64,000 nucleotides of DNA from Verrucosispora sp. WMMD573 (GCF_027497175.1 NZ_CP114901.1:2790001-2854000), one strand, 5' to 3'; numbered from the stretch's first letter, positions 1 through 9,560 are shown. The notes: generated from the letters alone by a model not told the origin. Made by a program: numbers and translations.

Positions 1-78
1 GTCCCTGCCGGCACCAGCAACGACGAGATCATGTTCGCCCGCGGCGTCCGCCCGGCCTTCGACGAGGACGATATCTAG
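1..78 (+). CDS. ilvB: acetolactate synthase large subunit, C-terminal end (partial)
   Basis: Only the last 25 codons are inside the window; the frame is open from base 1 and stops at TAG 76-78. The visible tail (VPAGTSNDEIMFARGVRP, then an acidic end FDEDDI) is typical of actinobacterial acetolactate synthase large subunits. It lies 62 bases upstream of ilvN, the regulatory subunit, as in the usual ilvBNC operon. The enzyme is ThDP-dependent and condenses pyruvate with pyruvate or 2-ketobutyrate, the first common step of valine/leucine and isoleucine synthesis. The identification rests on this tail and on the neighbours; the catalytic part cannot be seen. Confidence 0.85.
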   Translation, partial: VPAGTSNDEIMFARGVRPAFDEDDI

Positions 79-80
79 GT

Positions 81-115
81 CATGGCCGATTGCACCGAGC
101 GCAGCGAGGGCCATG
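81..115. repeat. short inverted repeat holding a dispersed GAGCGCAGCGAG motif
   Basis: The ilvB-ilvN gap contains CATGGCC (81-87) and its complement GGCCATG (109-115), enclosing GAGCGCAGCGAGG. Variants of this motif recur before other genes in the window (near 35,630, 36,740, 43,675 and 51,430). It could form a weak hairpin between the two cistrons. Function unknown. Confidence 0.4.
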
Positions 116-140
116 AGGACATGACAAGAAAGGCACAGCC

Positions 141-1752
<1,612 letters not shown>

Positions 1753-1775
1753 GCGCTTTCCCCAACGGCACCCGA

Positions 1776-1801
1776 CCCCGGCGTTCTCCCCGACGCCGGG
1801 G
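1776..1801 (+). terminator. hairpin terminator after ilvC
   Basis: CCCCGGCGT (1776-1784) pairs perfectly with ACGCCGGGG (1793-1801) across an 8-base loop, 24 bases past the ilvC stop. There is no T-run, which is common for actinobacterial terminators. It should end the ilvBNC transcript. Confidence 0.65.
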
Positions 1802-1828
1802 CCGGGCGCCGTGCTGTCTCCACCCGGC

Positions 1829-1840
1829 TAACGATCGTTA
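1829..1840. promoter_or_regulatory. palindrome TAACGATCGTTA in the serA upstream region
   Basis: This 12-base perfect palindrome lies about 190 bases before serA in the 274-base ilvC-serA gap, downstream of the ilvC terminator. It is AT-richer than its surroundings, as operators often are. Which regulator might bind is not known; the operator role is inference. Confidence 0.35.
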
Positions 1841-2026
1841 ACACGCACGTCACGTCCGGTTTGTGAGGGCACTCACCCCACTCTCCGAGGCGCGTCGGGC
1901 GACCCGCGCCCTACGATCGCGGGTAGGTGCTCCAGGCGGCACCTGACGGCCATGGCCCGGAGCGCGCCGGGCGCAGCGCAGCGCCCAGCCCCCGGCCGAC
2001 CGCTCTGACGACATCTACGAGGACCA

Positions 2027-3625
2027 ATGACTCCTGTCGTACTGATCGCCGAAGAACTCGCCCCCGCCGCCATCGAGGTGCTCGCCCACGACTTCGACGT
2101 CCGGCACGTGGACGGCACCGACCGCCCGGCCCTGCTCTCGGCGCTCTCCGAGGCCGACGCCGTCATCGTCCGCAGCGCCACCCAGATCGACGCCGAGGCC
2201 ATCGCCGCCGCCCCCCGACTCAAGGTCGTGGCCCGGGCCGGTGTCGGCCTGGACAACGTCGAGGTACCGGCCGCCACCGCGCGGGGCGTCATGGTCGTCA
2301 ACGCCCCCACCTCCAACATCGTCTCCGCCGCCGAGCAGGCCGTCGCGCTGCTGCTCGCGGTAGCCCGCAACACCGCGAGCGCCAGCGCAGCGCTCAAGGC
2401 GGGGGAGTGGAAGCGGTCGAAGTACACGGGTGTGGAGCTTCAGGGCAAGACCGTGGGCGTGGTCGGCCTCGGCCGGATCGGCGTGCTCTTCGCCTCCCGG
2501 ATCGCCGCCTTCGGCACCCGGCTCATCGCGTACGACCCGTACATCCAGCCGGCCCGGGCCGCGCAGCTCGGCGTACGCCTGGTGGGCCTGGAGGAGCTGC
2601 TGCGGGAGAGCGACTTCATCTCGATCCACCTGCCGAAGACCCCCGAGACCGTGGGCCTGATCGGTGAGAAGGAGCTGTCCATCGTCAAGCCGGGCGTACG
2701 CATCGTCAACGCCGCCCGGGGCGGGTTGATCGACGAGCAGGCCCTCGCCGACGCGCTCGCCGAGGGTAGGGTCGCCGGTGCCGGGGTTGACGTCTACGCC
2801 AAGGAGCCGTGCACCTCCTCGCCGCTGTTCGCCTTCGACAACGTGGTGGCCACCCCGCACCTGGGCGCCTCCACCGCCGAGGCACAGGACAAGGCCGGCC
2901 TCGCGGTCGCCAAGAGCGTGAAGCTCGCCCTGCAGGGCGAGTTCGTGCCGGACGCGGTGAACGTGCAGGCCGGCGGCGTGGTCGCCGAGGACGTCCGGCC
3001 GTTGCTGCCGCTGGCCGAGAAGCTCGGCCGCGCCTTCACCGCGGTGGCCGGCGGGGTCGCCGCCAGCGTCACCGTCGAGGTACGCGGCGAGATCGTCGAC
3101 CACGACGTGTCGGTGCTCAAGCTCGCCGCCACCAAGGGGCTGTTCAGCTCGGTGGTCGAGGAGCAGGTGACCTACGTCAACGCGCCGCACCTGGCCGCGC
3201 AGCGCGGGGTGGAGGTGTCGCTGGACACCCAGACCGAGACCGCCGACCACCCGGTCCTGGTCACCGTGCGCGGCGCGCTGCCCGACGGCCGTACGGTAAG
3301 TGTTTCCGGCACCGTCACCCAGGCTGGCGCCCGCGACGTCATCAAGTTGACCGAGGTGGACGGCTTCGACGTGGAGATCGGCGCCGAGGGCATTCTGCTC
3401 TTCCTCCGCTACGCCGACCGTCCGGGCGTGGTCGGCACCGTCGGCACCCTGCTCGGTCAGGCCGGCGTCAACATCGCGGCGATGCAGGTGGCCCGTCGGG
3501 AGGCCGGCGGTGAGACGCTGATGACCCTCACCGTGGACCAGGCGCTCGGTGCCGACCTGCTCACCTCGGCCGCCGACTCGATCGGGGCCACCTCGGCCAG
3601 CGCTGCCGACCTGCGCGACGAGTAG
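2027..3625 (+). CDS. serA: D-3-phosphoglycerate dehydrogenase, long form
   Basis: 532 residues, the long SerA type seen in Mycobacterium. It oxidises 3-phosphoglycerate to 3-phosphohydroxypyruvate with NAD+, the first step of serine synthesis. The split substrate-binding domain surrounds a Rossmann fold with GVVGLGRIG (about residue 146). Catalytic elements are NAARGGLIDE (Arg) and ATPHLGAST (His). Residues about 320-450 form the allosteric substrate-binding domain, and the last 75 residues are an ACT domain (FLRYADRPGVVGTVGTLLGQAGVNIAAMQV) expected to bind serine. ATG start with an ACGAGGACCA Shine-Dalgarno-like sequence. It is a single gene between two hairpins. Serine and branched-chain genes side by side are common in actinobacteria. 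Confidence 0.96.
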   Translation: MTPVVLIAEELAPAAIEVLAHDFDVRHVDGTDRPALLSALSEADAVIVRSATQIDAEAIAAAPRLKVVARAGVGLDNVEVPAATARGVMVVNAPTSNIVSAAEQAVALLLAVARNTASASAALKAGEWKRSKYTGVELQGKTVGVVGLGRIGVLFASRIAAFGTRLIAYDPYIQPARAAQLGVRLVGLEELLRESDFISIHLPKTPETVGLIGEKELSIVKPGVRIVNAARGGLIDEQALADALAEGRVAGAGVDVYAKEPCTSSPLFAFDNVVATPHLGASTAEAQDKAGLAVAKSVKLALQGEFVPDAVNVQAGGVVAEDVRPLLPLAEKLGRAFTAVAGGVAASVTVEVRGEIVDHDVSVLKLAATKGLFSSVVEEQVTYVNAPHLAAQRGVEVSLDTQTETADHPVLVTVRGALPDGRTVSVSGTVTQAGARDVIKLTEVDGFDVEIGAEGILLFLRYADRPGVVGTVGTLLGQAGVNIAAMQVARREAGGETLMTLTVDQALGADLLTSAADSIGATSASAADLRDE

Positions 3626-3650
3626 TTCACCGGAACGTTCCAGACACGCC

Positions 3651-3714
3651 ACGACGGGGGCCCGGCCTATCGCCGGGCCCCTCGTCATCCGACCGTCGAG
3701 CACCAGACGGTCGG
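3651..3714 (+). terminator. tandem hairpins after serA
   Basis: The first hairpin pairs GGGGCCCGGC (3657-3666) with GCCGGGCCCC (3672-3681), flanked by near-complementary ACGA/TCGT. The second pairs CCGACCGTC (3689-3697) with GACGGTCGG (3706-3714). The two lie between the convergent serA and the reverse-strand gene ending at 3819, so they may terminate both. Confidence 0.65.
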
Positions 3715-3818
3715 GTTGTCGTGCCCGCCGTGACGGGCTTGCCGGCTCGACCTCAGATCCGCCCGACCTGGCCAGCCGGGTTGCCGTCGCGGGTCCGCCG
3801 TCCGGCACGGCGGGTCGG

Positions 3819-4178
3819 TCAGCCGGGCAGCCGAACCCCGGGCGGCGGGTACACCGAGCCGTCCTGGGCGTCGAACAGCATCAGCCGGTGCTCGCCGGCC
3901 AGCCGCTCGATGTCGAGCAGCACCTGGTCGGGGCAGGCCGGGTCCAGGTTCAGCTCGATGTGGTCGGCCGCCTTGTGCAGCGGCGCCACCGCCCAGGGAG
4001 TGTTGGGGCCGGCCGGCTGGTCGGGATAGCGGGCAGTGATCGCCCGGTAGAAGGCCACACATCGTGGGTCCGGTTGACGCTCGTGGTGCCGGCCGCTGCG
4101 GCACTGCTGCACCGCCGCTCGTACATCCTCGGGCGTCGCCCCGTCCGCCAGGGCCCACACGCTCAGATCGAAACTCAC
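3819..4178 (-). CDS. conserved hypothetical protein, 119 aa
   Basis: Small soluble protein without signal peptide or membrane segment. It opens MSFDLSVWALADGATPEDVRAAV and carries HHERQPDPRCVAFYRAITARYPD, an arrangement I recognise from small actinobacterial proteins of unknown role, some annotated as immunity-type. The remainder (APLHKAADHIELNLDP, then an aliphatic C-terminal half) looks like a compact alpha/beta fold. It is encoded alone, convergent with serA. Codon bias matches its neighbours, so it is likely a real gene. No function is assigned. Confidence 0.7.
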   Translation of the reverse strand: MSFDLSVWALADGATPEDVRAAVQQCRSGRHHERQPDPRCVAFYRAITARYPDQPAGPNTPWAVAPLHKAADHIELNLDPACPDQVLLDIERLAGEHRLMLFDAQDGSVYPPPGVRLPG

Positions 4179-4534
4179 GGCGGACAGCGTGCCATCTGCG
4201 GTTCACCTTGTCGAAAGGGCCCCGCCGCAGGCGAATGCCGGAGTACCAGGTTTGCGCAGATGCTCCCCTGTGGAACCCTTGCCGCGAAACGCGTCAATTC
4301 GATAACGTACGGATGCGGTCACCTGCCGAGCACGTGGCGCCGGCCCGTCTTCGGGTGGCGAGGTCGACGCCCGGCCGAGCGGCCCGCACCCCTCGATTGC
4401 GCGAGCCACGCGCACTCGTCGTCGATCGGCCTCCACGGTCGTTGCCGCGACCGTGGAGGCCGATCGCTGTTCCTGCCACGGATTGCCGGTCGACTTCCGC
4501 CGCACGCTCCGCCGGACACGCAGAACGGTGCGGA
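4179..4534. other. 356-base gap, no gene seen apart from one strong hairpin
   Basis: This holds the upstream region of the hypothetical gene at 3819-4178 and the downstream region of the ApbE-like gene. It includes an AT-richer patch near 4285-4315 (GTCAATTCGATAACGTACGG) that could hold a promoter for the reverse-strand gene, and the perfect inverted repeat at 4424-4465. I found no convincing ORF or RNA gene. Confidence 0.5.
4424..4465 (-). terminator. perfect 18-bp stem-loop downstream of the ApbE-like gene
   Basis: GATCGGCCTCCACGGTCG (4424-4441) and CGACCGTGGAGGCCGATC (4448-4465) form a perfect 18-base-pair stem with a 6-base loop. It lies 69 bases beyond the stop of the reverse-strand ApbE-like gene, where a terminator is expected. 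No T-run follows on either strand. Confidence 0.6.
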
Positions 4535-5380
4535 TCAGCGCGGTGCGGCGAAGAGCACCCGGTAGTCCGACTCCGGGCGGAACCAGGCAAGCCCGGCCCG
4601 TCCGGCGGCGTACAGGGCGGTGGCGTAGGCGTCGGCGACCGCGAGGTCGGGGCCGATCACGGTGGCGGCGACCAGCTGCGCCGCCGGCTCGCCGGTGTGC
4701 GGGTCCACCACGTGACCCTGTCGTCCGGTCACCCCGGAGGTGCCGAGCGCGCCGGCCGTCATCTCCAGCAGCAGCGGTGCTCGGCCTCGGTCGGTGGGGT
4801 GGTGCACCGCGATCCGCCACGGGCCGCCGTGCGCGGCCTGGCCGCGTACCACCAGGTCAGCGCCGGTGAGCACGGCGTAGTCGTGGATGCCGGCCTCGCG
4901 CAACCGGGCTGCGGCCCGCTCGACCGCCCACCCGCCGAGCAGGCCGCCCGGGTCGAAGCCGCCGGGCACCGCCCACGCGTCGAACCAACCGTCCGTGGCC
5001 GCGCGCATCGCCGCACAGCGATTCACCAGATCGGTCAACGGCGGGTACGACTCTGGGCTGATCTCTCCCCGGCGCAGCCGGGACACCAGACTGTCCGGGC
5101 GGTTCGGGCCGTACGTCAGGTCGATCGCCCGCAATTCGGCCACCGCGTCCCGCAGCGCCGCGCCGGTGCCGCGCCGACCCAACCACTCGGGGGCGTTCAG
5201 CAGCAGGGTGTACGCCGCCGTCGAGGTGCGGACGGTGTGCCGGACGGCGATCCGATTCCCGGCCACCAGATCGGCCCGGTCCGGCCGTTGCTCCCGGGCG
5301 CCCAGTCGCAGGTCGGGCCGGCGGAAGCGAAAGACCGCCGGGTCCACCCAGCGGGTTCGTGGTTGCTCGTCGGTCCACAT
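4535..5380 (-). CDS. ApbE-like FAD:protein FMN transferase
   Basis: 281 residues from the ATG at 5380 (MWTDEQP); a longer GTG form to 5437 is possible. It resembles ApbE/flavin transferases, which move FMN from FAD onto a threonine of a target flavoprotein. Supporting motifs: the DGWFDAWAVPGGFDPGGLLGGWAVERA block, equivalent to the family DPGGIAKGYAVD segment; HVVDPHTGEPA (family HIIDPRTG); and GPDLAVADAYATALYAAG (family ADALATAL). The usual lysine after the DPGG turn is replaced here (LLGG), so activity is not assured. No lipobox or signal peptide, so probably cytoplasmic. No flavoprotein target gene is adjacent. Confidence 0.75.
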   Translation of the reverse strand: MWTDEQPRTRWVDPAVFRFRRPDLRLGAREQRPDRADLVAGNRIAVRHTVRTSTAAYTLLLNAPEWLGRRGTGAALRDAVAELRAIDLTYGPNRPDSLVSRLRRGEISPESYPPLTDLVNRCAAMRAATDGWFDAWAVPGGFDPGGLLGGWAVERAAARLREAGIHDYAVLTGADLVVRGQAAHGGPWRIAVHHPTDRGRAPLLLEMTAGALGTSGVTGRQGHVVDPHTGEPAAQLVAATVIGPDLAVADAYATALYAAGRAGLAWFRPESDYRVLFAAPR

Positions 5381-5596
5381 CGCGTCCGTCCCCTCCTCGG
5401 CGGCCACCGCCCCGTCGCAGCGCCCACCCGGGCCCACAGCCCGTCACGCTCACGCTAGGCAGCGGAGATGACCGAGCCATGAATGCCGCCTGGGAAGCTG
5501 CTGTGCGTCACCGAATTCCCGACATATGGAACACTCGTACCGGGGGGCGGGACGGCGGCGTACCGTCGAGCCATTCGAGCGAAGGAGCTGACGAAC

Positions 5597-6628
5597 GTGG
5601 CACGCATCGCGGTGGTGGCCGGGGACGGGATCGGCCCCGAGGTGGTCGCGGAGGCCCGCAAGGTCGTCGACGCGGTGCTGCCCGGTGTCGAGGTGACCGA
5701 GTACGACCTCGGTGCGGCACGTTACCACCGCACCGGCGAGGTCCTGCCCGACTCGGTGCTCGACGAGTTGGCCGGGCACGACGCGATCCTGCTCGGCGCG
5801 GTGGGCGATCCGACCGTGCCGCCCGGCGTCCTGGAACGCGGTCTGCTGCTCAAGCTGCGCTTCGCCTTCGACCAGTACGTCAACCTGCGTCCGTCGCGGC
5901 TCTGGCCGGGGGTGACCAGCCCGCTCGCGGCGGTCAAGCCGGGTGAGGTCGACCTGGTGGTCGTCCGGGAGGGCACCGAGGGCCTGTACGCCGGTGCCGG
6001 CGGCTCGCTGCACCGGGGCACTCCGGCCGAGATCGCCACCGAGGAGAGCCTGAACACCCGGCACGGTGTGGAGCGGGTGATCCGGGACGCCTTCGCTCGC
6101 GCGGCCCGGCGCGAGCGGCGCAAGGTGACCCTGGTGCACAAGACGAACGTGCTCACCCACGCCGGCTCGCTGTGGTCACGCACCTTCGAGACGGTCGCCG
6201 CCGAGCACCCGGACATCGCCACCGAGTACCAGCACGTCGACGCCGCGGCGATGTTCCTGGTCACCCAGCCGCAGCGGTACGACGTGGTGGTCACCGACAA
6301 CCTCTTCGGCGACATCCTGACCGACATCGCCGCCGCCGTCACCGGTGGCATCGGCTTGGCCGCAAGCGGCTCCATCAATCCCGACGGGACGTACCCGTCG
6401 ATGTTCGAGCCGGTACACGGCTCCGCGCCGGACATCGCCGGCCGTGGCGTCGCCGACCCGGTCGCCGCCGTGCTCTCGGCGGCGCTGCTGCTCGATCAGC
6501 TCGGGCACGCCGACGCCGCCGCCCGGATCACCGCAGCGGTCAGCGCGGAGTTGGCCGCCCGGAGCCCCGAGGTGACGGTACGCACCGCCGAGGTGGGCGA
6601 CCGGATCGCGGCGCAGGCCGGCGGCTGA
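5597..6628 (+). CDS. leuB: 3-isopropylmalate dehydrogenase
   Basis: 343 residues from GTG 5597, preceded by GAAGGAG. The frame extends upstream, but [17 protein letters not shown] is the conserved start. It oxidatively decarboxylates 3-isopropylmalate to 2-ketoisocaproate with NAD+, the third leucine-specific step. Visible signatures: [12 protein letters not shown] (substrate loop), [13 protein letters not shown], and the D-x-x-x-D metal region in [20 protein letters not shown], followed by [14 protein letters not shown]. It is separate from leuCD, which lies near 24-26 kb. The next gene, ilvE, catalyses the following transamination. Confidence 0.96.
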   Translation: MARIAVVAGDGIGPEVVAEARKVVDAVLPGVEVTEYDLGAARYHRTGEVLPDSVLDELAGHDAILLGAVGDPTVPPGVLERGLLLKLRFAFDQYVNLRPSRLWPGVTSPLAAVKPGEVDLVVVREGTEGLYAGAGGSLHRGTPAEIATEESLNTRHGVERVIRDAFARAARRERRKVTLVHKTNVLTHAGSLWSRTFETVAAEHPDIATEYQHVDAAAMFLVTQPQRYDVVVTDNLFGDILTDIAAAVTGGIGLAASGSINPDGTYPSMFEPVHGSAPDIAGRGVADPVAAVLSAALLLDQLGHADAAARITAAVSAELAARSPEVTVRTAEVGDRIAAQAGG

Positions 6629-6658
6629 ACCGGTCACGTCCCACCGGCCGTCGATGCT

Positions 6659-6687
6659 CCGCCGCCCCCGGCCGGCAGGGGCGGCGG
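6659..6687 (+). terminator. hairpin terminator after leuB
   Basis: CCGCCGCCCC (6659-6668) pairs with GGGGCGGCGG (6678-6687) across a 9-base loop, 31 bases past the leuB stop. It suggests that leuB and ilvE are separate transcripts. Confidence 0.6.
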
Positions 6688-6710
6688 TCGCCACCGATGA
6701 GATGCCACCT

Positions 6711-6755
6711 GTCCACCGGTGGACCTATCCGCTGAACGACCGTTCGGGGTAGGTT
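6711..6755 (+). promoter_or_regulatory. palindrome and candidate -10 box upstream of ilvE
   Basis: GTCCACCGGTGGAC (6711-6724) is a perfect 14-base palindrome. TAGGTT at 6750-6755 resembles an actinobacterial -10 element, about 65 bases before the ilvE start. No clear -35 is visible at the right spacing. The palindrome would sit where an operator could act; the regulator is unknown. Confidence 0.35.
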
Positions 6756-6819
6756 CTGGCACAACCATGTTTCCGGCGTGCGGTCGGCGCATGCCGTCGT
6801 CCCCAGGGAGGTCAGCGCG

Positions 6820-7920
6820 ATGAGCGGTGGTGACAAGATCGACTTCGAGATCCGTCCGAATCCCGCACCGGTATCGGCCACCGACCGGGCTGCGCTGCTG
6901 GCAAACCCCGGGTTCGGCCGGGTGTTCACCGACCACATGGTCACCATCCGCTACGCCGACGGCAAGGGCTGGTACGACGCGCGGGTCGAGGCGCGCGCAC
7001 CGATCCCGATGGATCCCGCCAGCGCCGTGCTGCACTACGCGCAGGAGATCTTCGAGGGTATGAAGGCGTACCGGGCGGCCGACGGCGGGGTGACGATGTT
7101 CCGCCCGTTCGCCAACGCGGCCCGGTTCAACACCTCCGCCGCCCGGATGGCCATGCCGGCGCTGCCGGAGCAGACCTTCGTGGACTCGCTGCACCGGCTG
7201 ATCGAGATCGACCGGGAGTGGATTCCCGACGGCGCGGACGGCGGCAGTCTCTACCTGCGGCCGTTCATGTTTGCCAGCGAGGTCTTTCTCGGCGTCCGCC
7301 CGGCCAACGAGTACCTCTACTCGGTGATCGCCTCACCCGTGGGGGCGTACTTTTCCGGCGGGGTCAAGCCGGTGACGGTCTGGGTCTCGCCCGACTACAC
7401 CCGGGCGGCGCCCGGCGGCACCGGCGCGGCCAAGTGCGGCGGCAACTACGCCGCCTCGCTGGCCGCTCAGGCCGAGGCCCTCGAACACGGCTGCGACCAG
7501 GTGGTCTTTCTCGACGCCGTGGAGCGCCGGTTCGTCGACGAACTGGGCGGCATGAACGTCTTCTTCGTCTACGAGGACGGGTCGATCGCCACTCCGCCGC
7601 TGACCGGCACGATCCTGCCCGGCATCACCCGCGAGTCGGTGCTCACCCTGGCGGCGACGGCCGGGCACCGGATCGAGGAGCGACCGGTGACCTTCGACGA
7701 CTGGCGGGCGGACGCCGCCAGCGGCCGGCTGCGCGAGGTCTTCGCCTGTGGCACCGCGGCGGTGATCACGCCGATCGGGCAGGTGCGTTTCCCGGACGGG
7801 GAGTTCGCCGTGGCCGGCGGGGAGCCGGGCGCCGTCACCATGGCGCTGCGCCAACAGCTCGTGGATCTTCAGCGGGGCAAGGCGGAGGATCCGCACAACT
7901 GGGTCCACCGCGTGTTCTGA
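6820..7920 (+). CDS. ilvE: branched-chain amino acid aminotransferase
   Basis: 366 residues from ATG 6820, preceded by CAGGGAGG. Class IV PLP aminotransferase that transfers the amino group from glutamate to the keto acids of leucine, isoleucine and valine (last step), and acts in reverse in catabolism. The PLP lysine lies in GGTGAAKCGGNYAAS (about Lys205). Further signatures: HYAQEIFEGMKAYR near residue 72, YLRPFMFASEVFLGV, and the phosphate-binding TGTILPGITRESVL and ACGTAAVITPIG. Length is typical. It lies between leuB and cimA, within a branched-chain amino acid gene cluster. Confidence 0.95.
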   Translation: MSGGDKIDFEIRPNPAPVSATDRAALLANPGFGRVFTDHMVTIRYADGKGWYDARVEARAPIPMDPASAVLHYAQEIFEGMKAYRAADGGVTMFRPFANAARFNTSAARMAMPALPEQTFVDSLHRLIEIDREWIPDGADGGSLYLRPFMFASEVFLGVRPANEYLYSVIASPVGAYFSGGVKPVTVWVSPDYTRAAPGGTGAAKCGGNYAASLAAQAEALEHGCDQVVFLDAVERRFVDELGGMNVFFVYEDGSIATPPLTGTILPGITRESVLTLAATAGHRIEERPVTFDDWRADAASGRLREVFACGTAAVITPIGQVRFPDGEFAVAGGEPGAVTMALRQQLVDLQRGKAEDPHNWVHRVF

Positions 7921-7930
7921 GCGGTTCGTT

Positions 7931-7970
7931 CGGGGCCCCGTCGTCACGCCGAGCGTGGCGCGGGGCCCCC
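7931..7970 (+). terminator. GC-rich stem-loop after ilvE
   Basis: GGGGCCCCG (7932-7940) can pair with CGGGGCCCC (7961-7969); an inner CACGC/GCGTG stem stabilises the loop. It lies 12 bases after the ilvE stop, in the convergent gap before the gene ending at 8023. Confidence 0.6.
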
Positions 7971-8022
7971 GCACTGCCCACGCCGTGCTGATGAAGCTCG
8001 GGCGGGCGCGTCTGTCCAGGGC

Positions 8023-8763
8023 CTAGGTCAGCAGGTGATCACGCAGGGCGGCGAGTTGCTCGTCGGTGACCCCGGCGTGCCGCAGGTAGTCGTCGACCGA
8101 GCCGTGCCCCTCCCGGATCTCGGTTAGGAAGAGCAACATCGTCTCGGCCGGTGAGGACAGGTACGGCATGGGCAGCTCGGGCACCTCGGGATGCGCGGTG
8201 GCCACCCAGGCGGCGAAGCGCTGCGACGCCTCGGTGCTGAGCGCGTAGTCCGCCGCGATCTCGGTGTCCTCGACGCCGAGCACCGCGAGGGTCAGGCCGC
8301 AGACGATGCCGGTGCGATCCTTGCCCGCGACGCAGTGCACCACCACCGGCGCGTTCGCGCTGTCGGCGATGAGGCCGATCGCCTCGGCGAGACCGGCGGT
8401 GCCGGTGCGGGCCAGGTCGGCGTACCGGTCGGCCAGGTAGCGGGCCAGATCGGTGTCGGGCCGGTACGGCTGCTCCTCCCAGTGCGCGTGCTCCGGGTGG
8501 ATGTGCCGGTAGGTGAGGCCGTCGAAGTCGGGCACCCGGCCGTATCGCTCGACCTCCTGCGGTCGGCGCAGGTCGACAACGGTCCGCACGCCGAGCGCGG
8601 CGAACGCCTCCCGGTCGGACTCGTCCATTCCGTGCAGCGAGTCGGAGCGGTAGAGCCTTCCGGTACGGACGGTCCGTCCGTCCAGGCCGCGGTAGCCGCC
8701 CACGTCCCGGAAGTTGAACATCCTGGTGAAGGGGATTCTGCGAGTCTGCTCAGTGGCGTCCAT
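8023..8763 (-). CDS. tyrosine-protein phosphatase family protein
   Basis: 246 residues from ATG 8763. Cysteine-dependent phosphatase with the P-loop HCVAGKDRTG (about Cys144 to Arg150), the form found in bacterial tyrosine/lipid phosphatases such as mycobacterial PtpB. The N-terminal NFRDVGGYRGLDGRTVRTGRLYRSD block is diagnostic for this family. The C-terminal helices (VDDYLRHAGVTDEQLAALRDHLL) match the usual PtpB-type end. Substrate unknown: phosphotyrosine, phosphoserine or phosphoinositide are all possible. No signal peptide. A short upstream extension (12 residues) is possible. Convergent with ilvE, with the PRC-barrel gene just upstream. Confidence 0.88.
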   Translation of the reverse strand: MDATEQTRRIPFTRMFNFRDVGGYRGLDGRTVRTGRLYRSDSLHGMDESDREAFAALGVRTVVDLRRPQEVERYGRVPDFDGLTYRHIHPEHAHWEEQPYRPDTDLARYLADRYADLARTGTAGLAEAIGLIADSANAPVVVHCVAGKDRTGIVCGLTLAVLGVEDTEIAADYALSTEASQRFAAWVATAHPEVPELPMPYLSSPAETMLLFLTEIREGHGSVDDYLRHAGVTDEQLAALRDHLLT

Positions 8764-8823
8764 CCGGACACGGTAACGGCCGGTGGAACAGCGTCCCACC
8801 GGCCGTCACGTTGTCGGGTGCCC

Positions 8824-9285
8824 TTACCGCAGGGGGCCGCCGGGCGGCATGGCCGTGTACGTGTCGTTGTAGTAGCCGCCGAGCTTGTCCCGGTAGGCCG
8901 GGTCGGTGGCCGTCTCGTCGTACTCCGGCGCGGCCTTGATCTGGTCCTTGGTGCGGTCGACGAAGACCTTCTGCTCCTCGTGGTCGACGTGGTTCACCGT
9001 CCCGGCCGGGAGCATGACCTTCTTGCCGAAGATCCACGGCCCGGTGTCCACCACCAGGTAGCTGGCGTTGACCTCGGCGCTGTCACTGTCGATCTTGCCG
9101 ATCGAGCCGTCGCTGGCCTCCACCTTGTAGCCGACCAGGTTCGTGTCGGCCACTCCGGCTTCGTCCCGGTAGCTCCAGGGGTCGAAGGCACCGGCGGGGG
9201 CGCCGCCCGCGACGACGCTCTGGTCGACGGCGCGCAGCTCCGGGTCCGGTGTGGCGTTCGTGTTGTTCGGGTTGAGCCTGTCCAT
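8824..9285 (-). CDS. PRC-barrel domain protein
   Basis: 153 residues from ATG 9285, with GGCAGGAGAC upstream as Shine-Dalgarno. The central segment (about residues 45-110: LVGYKVEASDGSIGKIDSDSA, YLVVDTGPWIFGKKVMLPAGTV, KVFVDRTKDQIKAAPEYD) is a PRC-barrel, a small beta-barrel also found in RimM and photosynthetic reaction centre H. The N-terminal 40 residues are polar and Asn/Pro-rich; the C-terminus ends in a low-complexity YYNDTYTAMPPGGPLR tail. Stand-alone PRC-barrel proteins are frequent in actinobacteria and often linked to stress, but their roles are mostly unknown. Confidence 0.85.
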   Translation of the reverse strand: MDRLNPNNTNATPDPELRAVDQSVVAGGAPAGAFDPWSYRDEAGVADTNLVGYKVEASDGSIGKIDSDSAEVNASYLVVDTGPWIFGKKVMLPAGTVNHVDHEEQKVFVDRTKDQIKAAPEYDETATDPAYRDKLGGYYNDTYTAMPPGGPLR

Positions 9286-9468
9286 GGGATGTCTCCTGCC
9301 CCGGCCGTGGTGGGCCGTCTCGGAGGAAGGTGCTTCGTTGTCCCGAAAGTTCCTACCCCTGGACGCGCGGTCTACACCAGGGAAACCACCCGGCACAGGG
9401 GTCACCGGCTGTCCCGAGATGTGGATTGTGCCTCCCAAAGGCGATCCGGAGGTGGCAGAGTACCGGTC

Positions 9469-9501
9469 GTGACCAGCACCGCCCGCATTATTGGCAACTA
9501 G
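9469..9501 (+). CDS. leader peptide with tandem isoleucine codons (cimA attenuator)
   Basis: Ten-codon ORF GTG-ACC-AGC-ACC-GCC-CGC-ATT-ATT-GGC-AAC-TAG, encoding MTSTARIIGN. It lies 93 bases before cimA. Both isoleucine codons are ATT, a rare choice in this GC-rich genome, which would sharpen sensitivity to charged tRNA-Ile. A good Shine-Dalgarno GGAGGT (9448-9453) precedes it, at a rather long spacing of 15 bases. A terminator with a T-run follows at once. This is the layout of ribosome-mediated attenuators of amino acid operons, and the peptide matches the end product of the CimA route, isoleucine. Expression has not been shown. Confidence 0.7.
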   Translation: MTSTARIIGN

Positions 9502-9531
9502 CGCGCCGGCCTTCCCCTCGCCGAGCGCGCA

Positions 9532-9560
9532 GACCTCCCGCAGCCGCGGGGGGTCTTTTT
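9532..9560 (+). terminator. intrinsic terminator in the cimA leader (attenuator)
   Basis: GACCTCCCGC (9532-9541) pairs with GCGGGGGGTC (9546-9555) across a 4-base loop, followed by TTTTT (9556-9560), one of very few hairpins in this window with a real T-run. It sits between the Ile-rich leader peptide and cimA. A GCGCGC/GCGCGC pairing (9501-9506 with 9525-9530) lies between peptide and terminator. The left arm can also pair with the leader Shine-Dalgarno GGAGGT (9448-9453), a possible competing structure. Confidence 0.75.

Noticed and set aside
2015..3808. 597-codon reverse-strand ORF over serA and beyond
   Set aside because: It is a GC-bias shadow of serA. It has biased Gly/Arg/Asp composition and no family motifs; serA on the forward strand has complete dehydrogenase and ACT domains.
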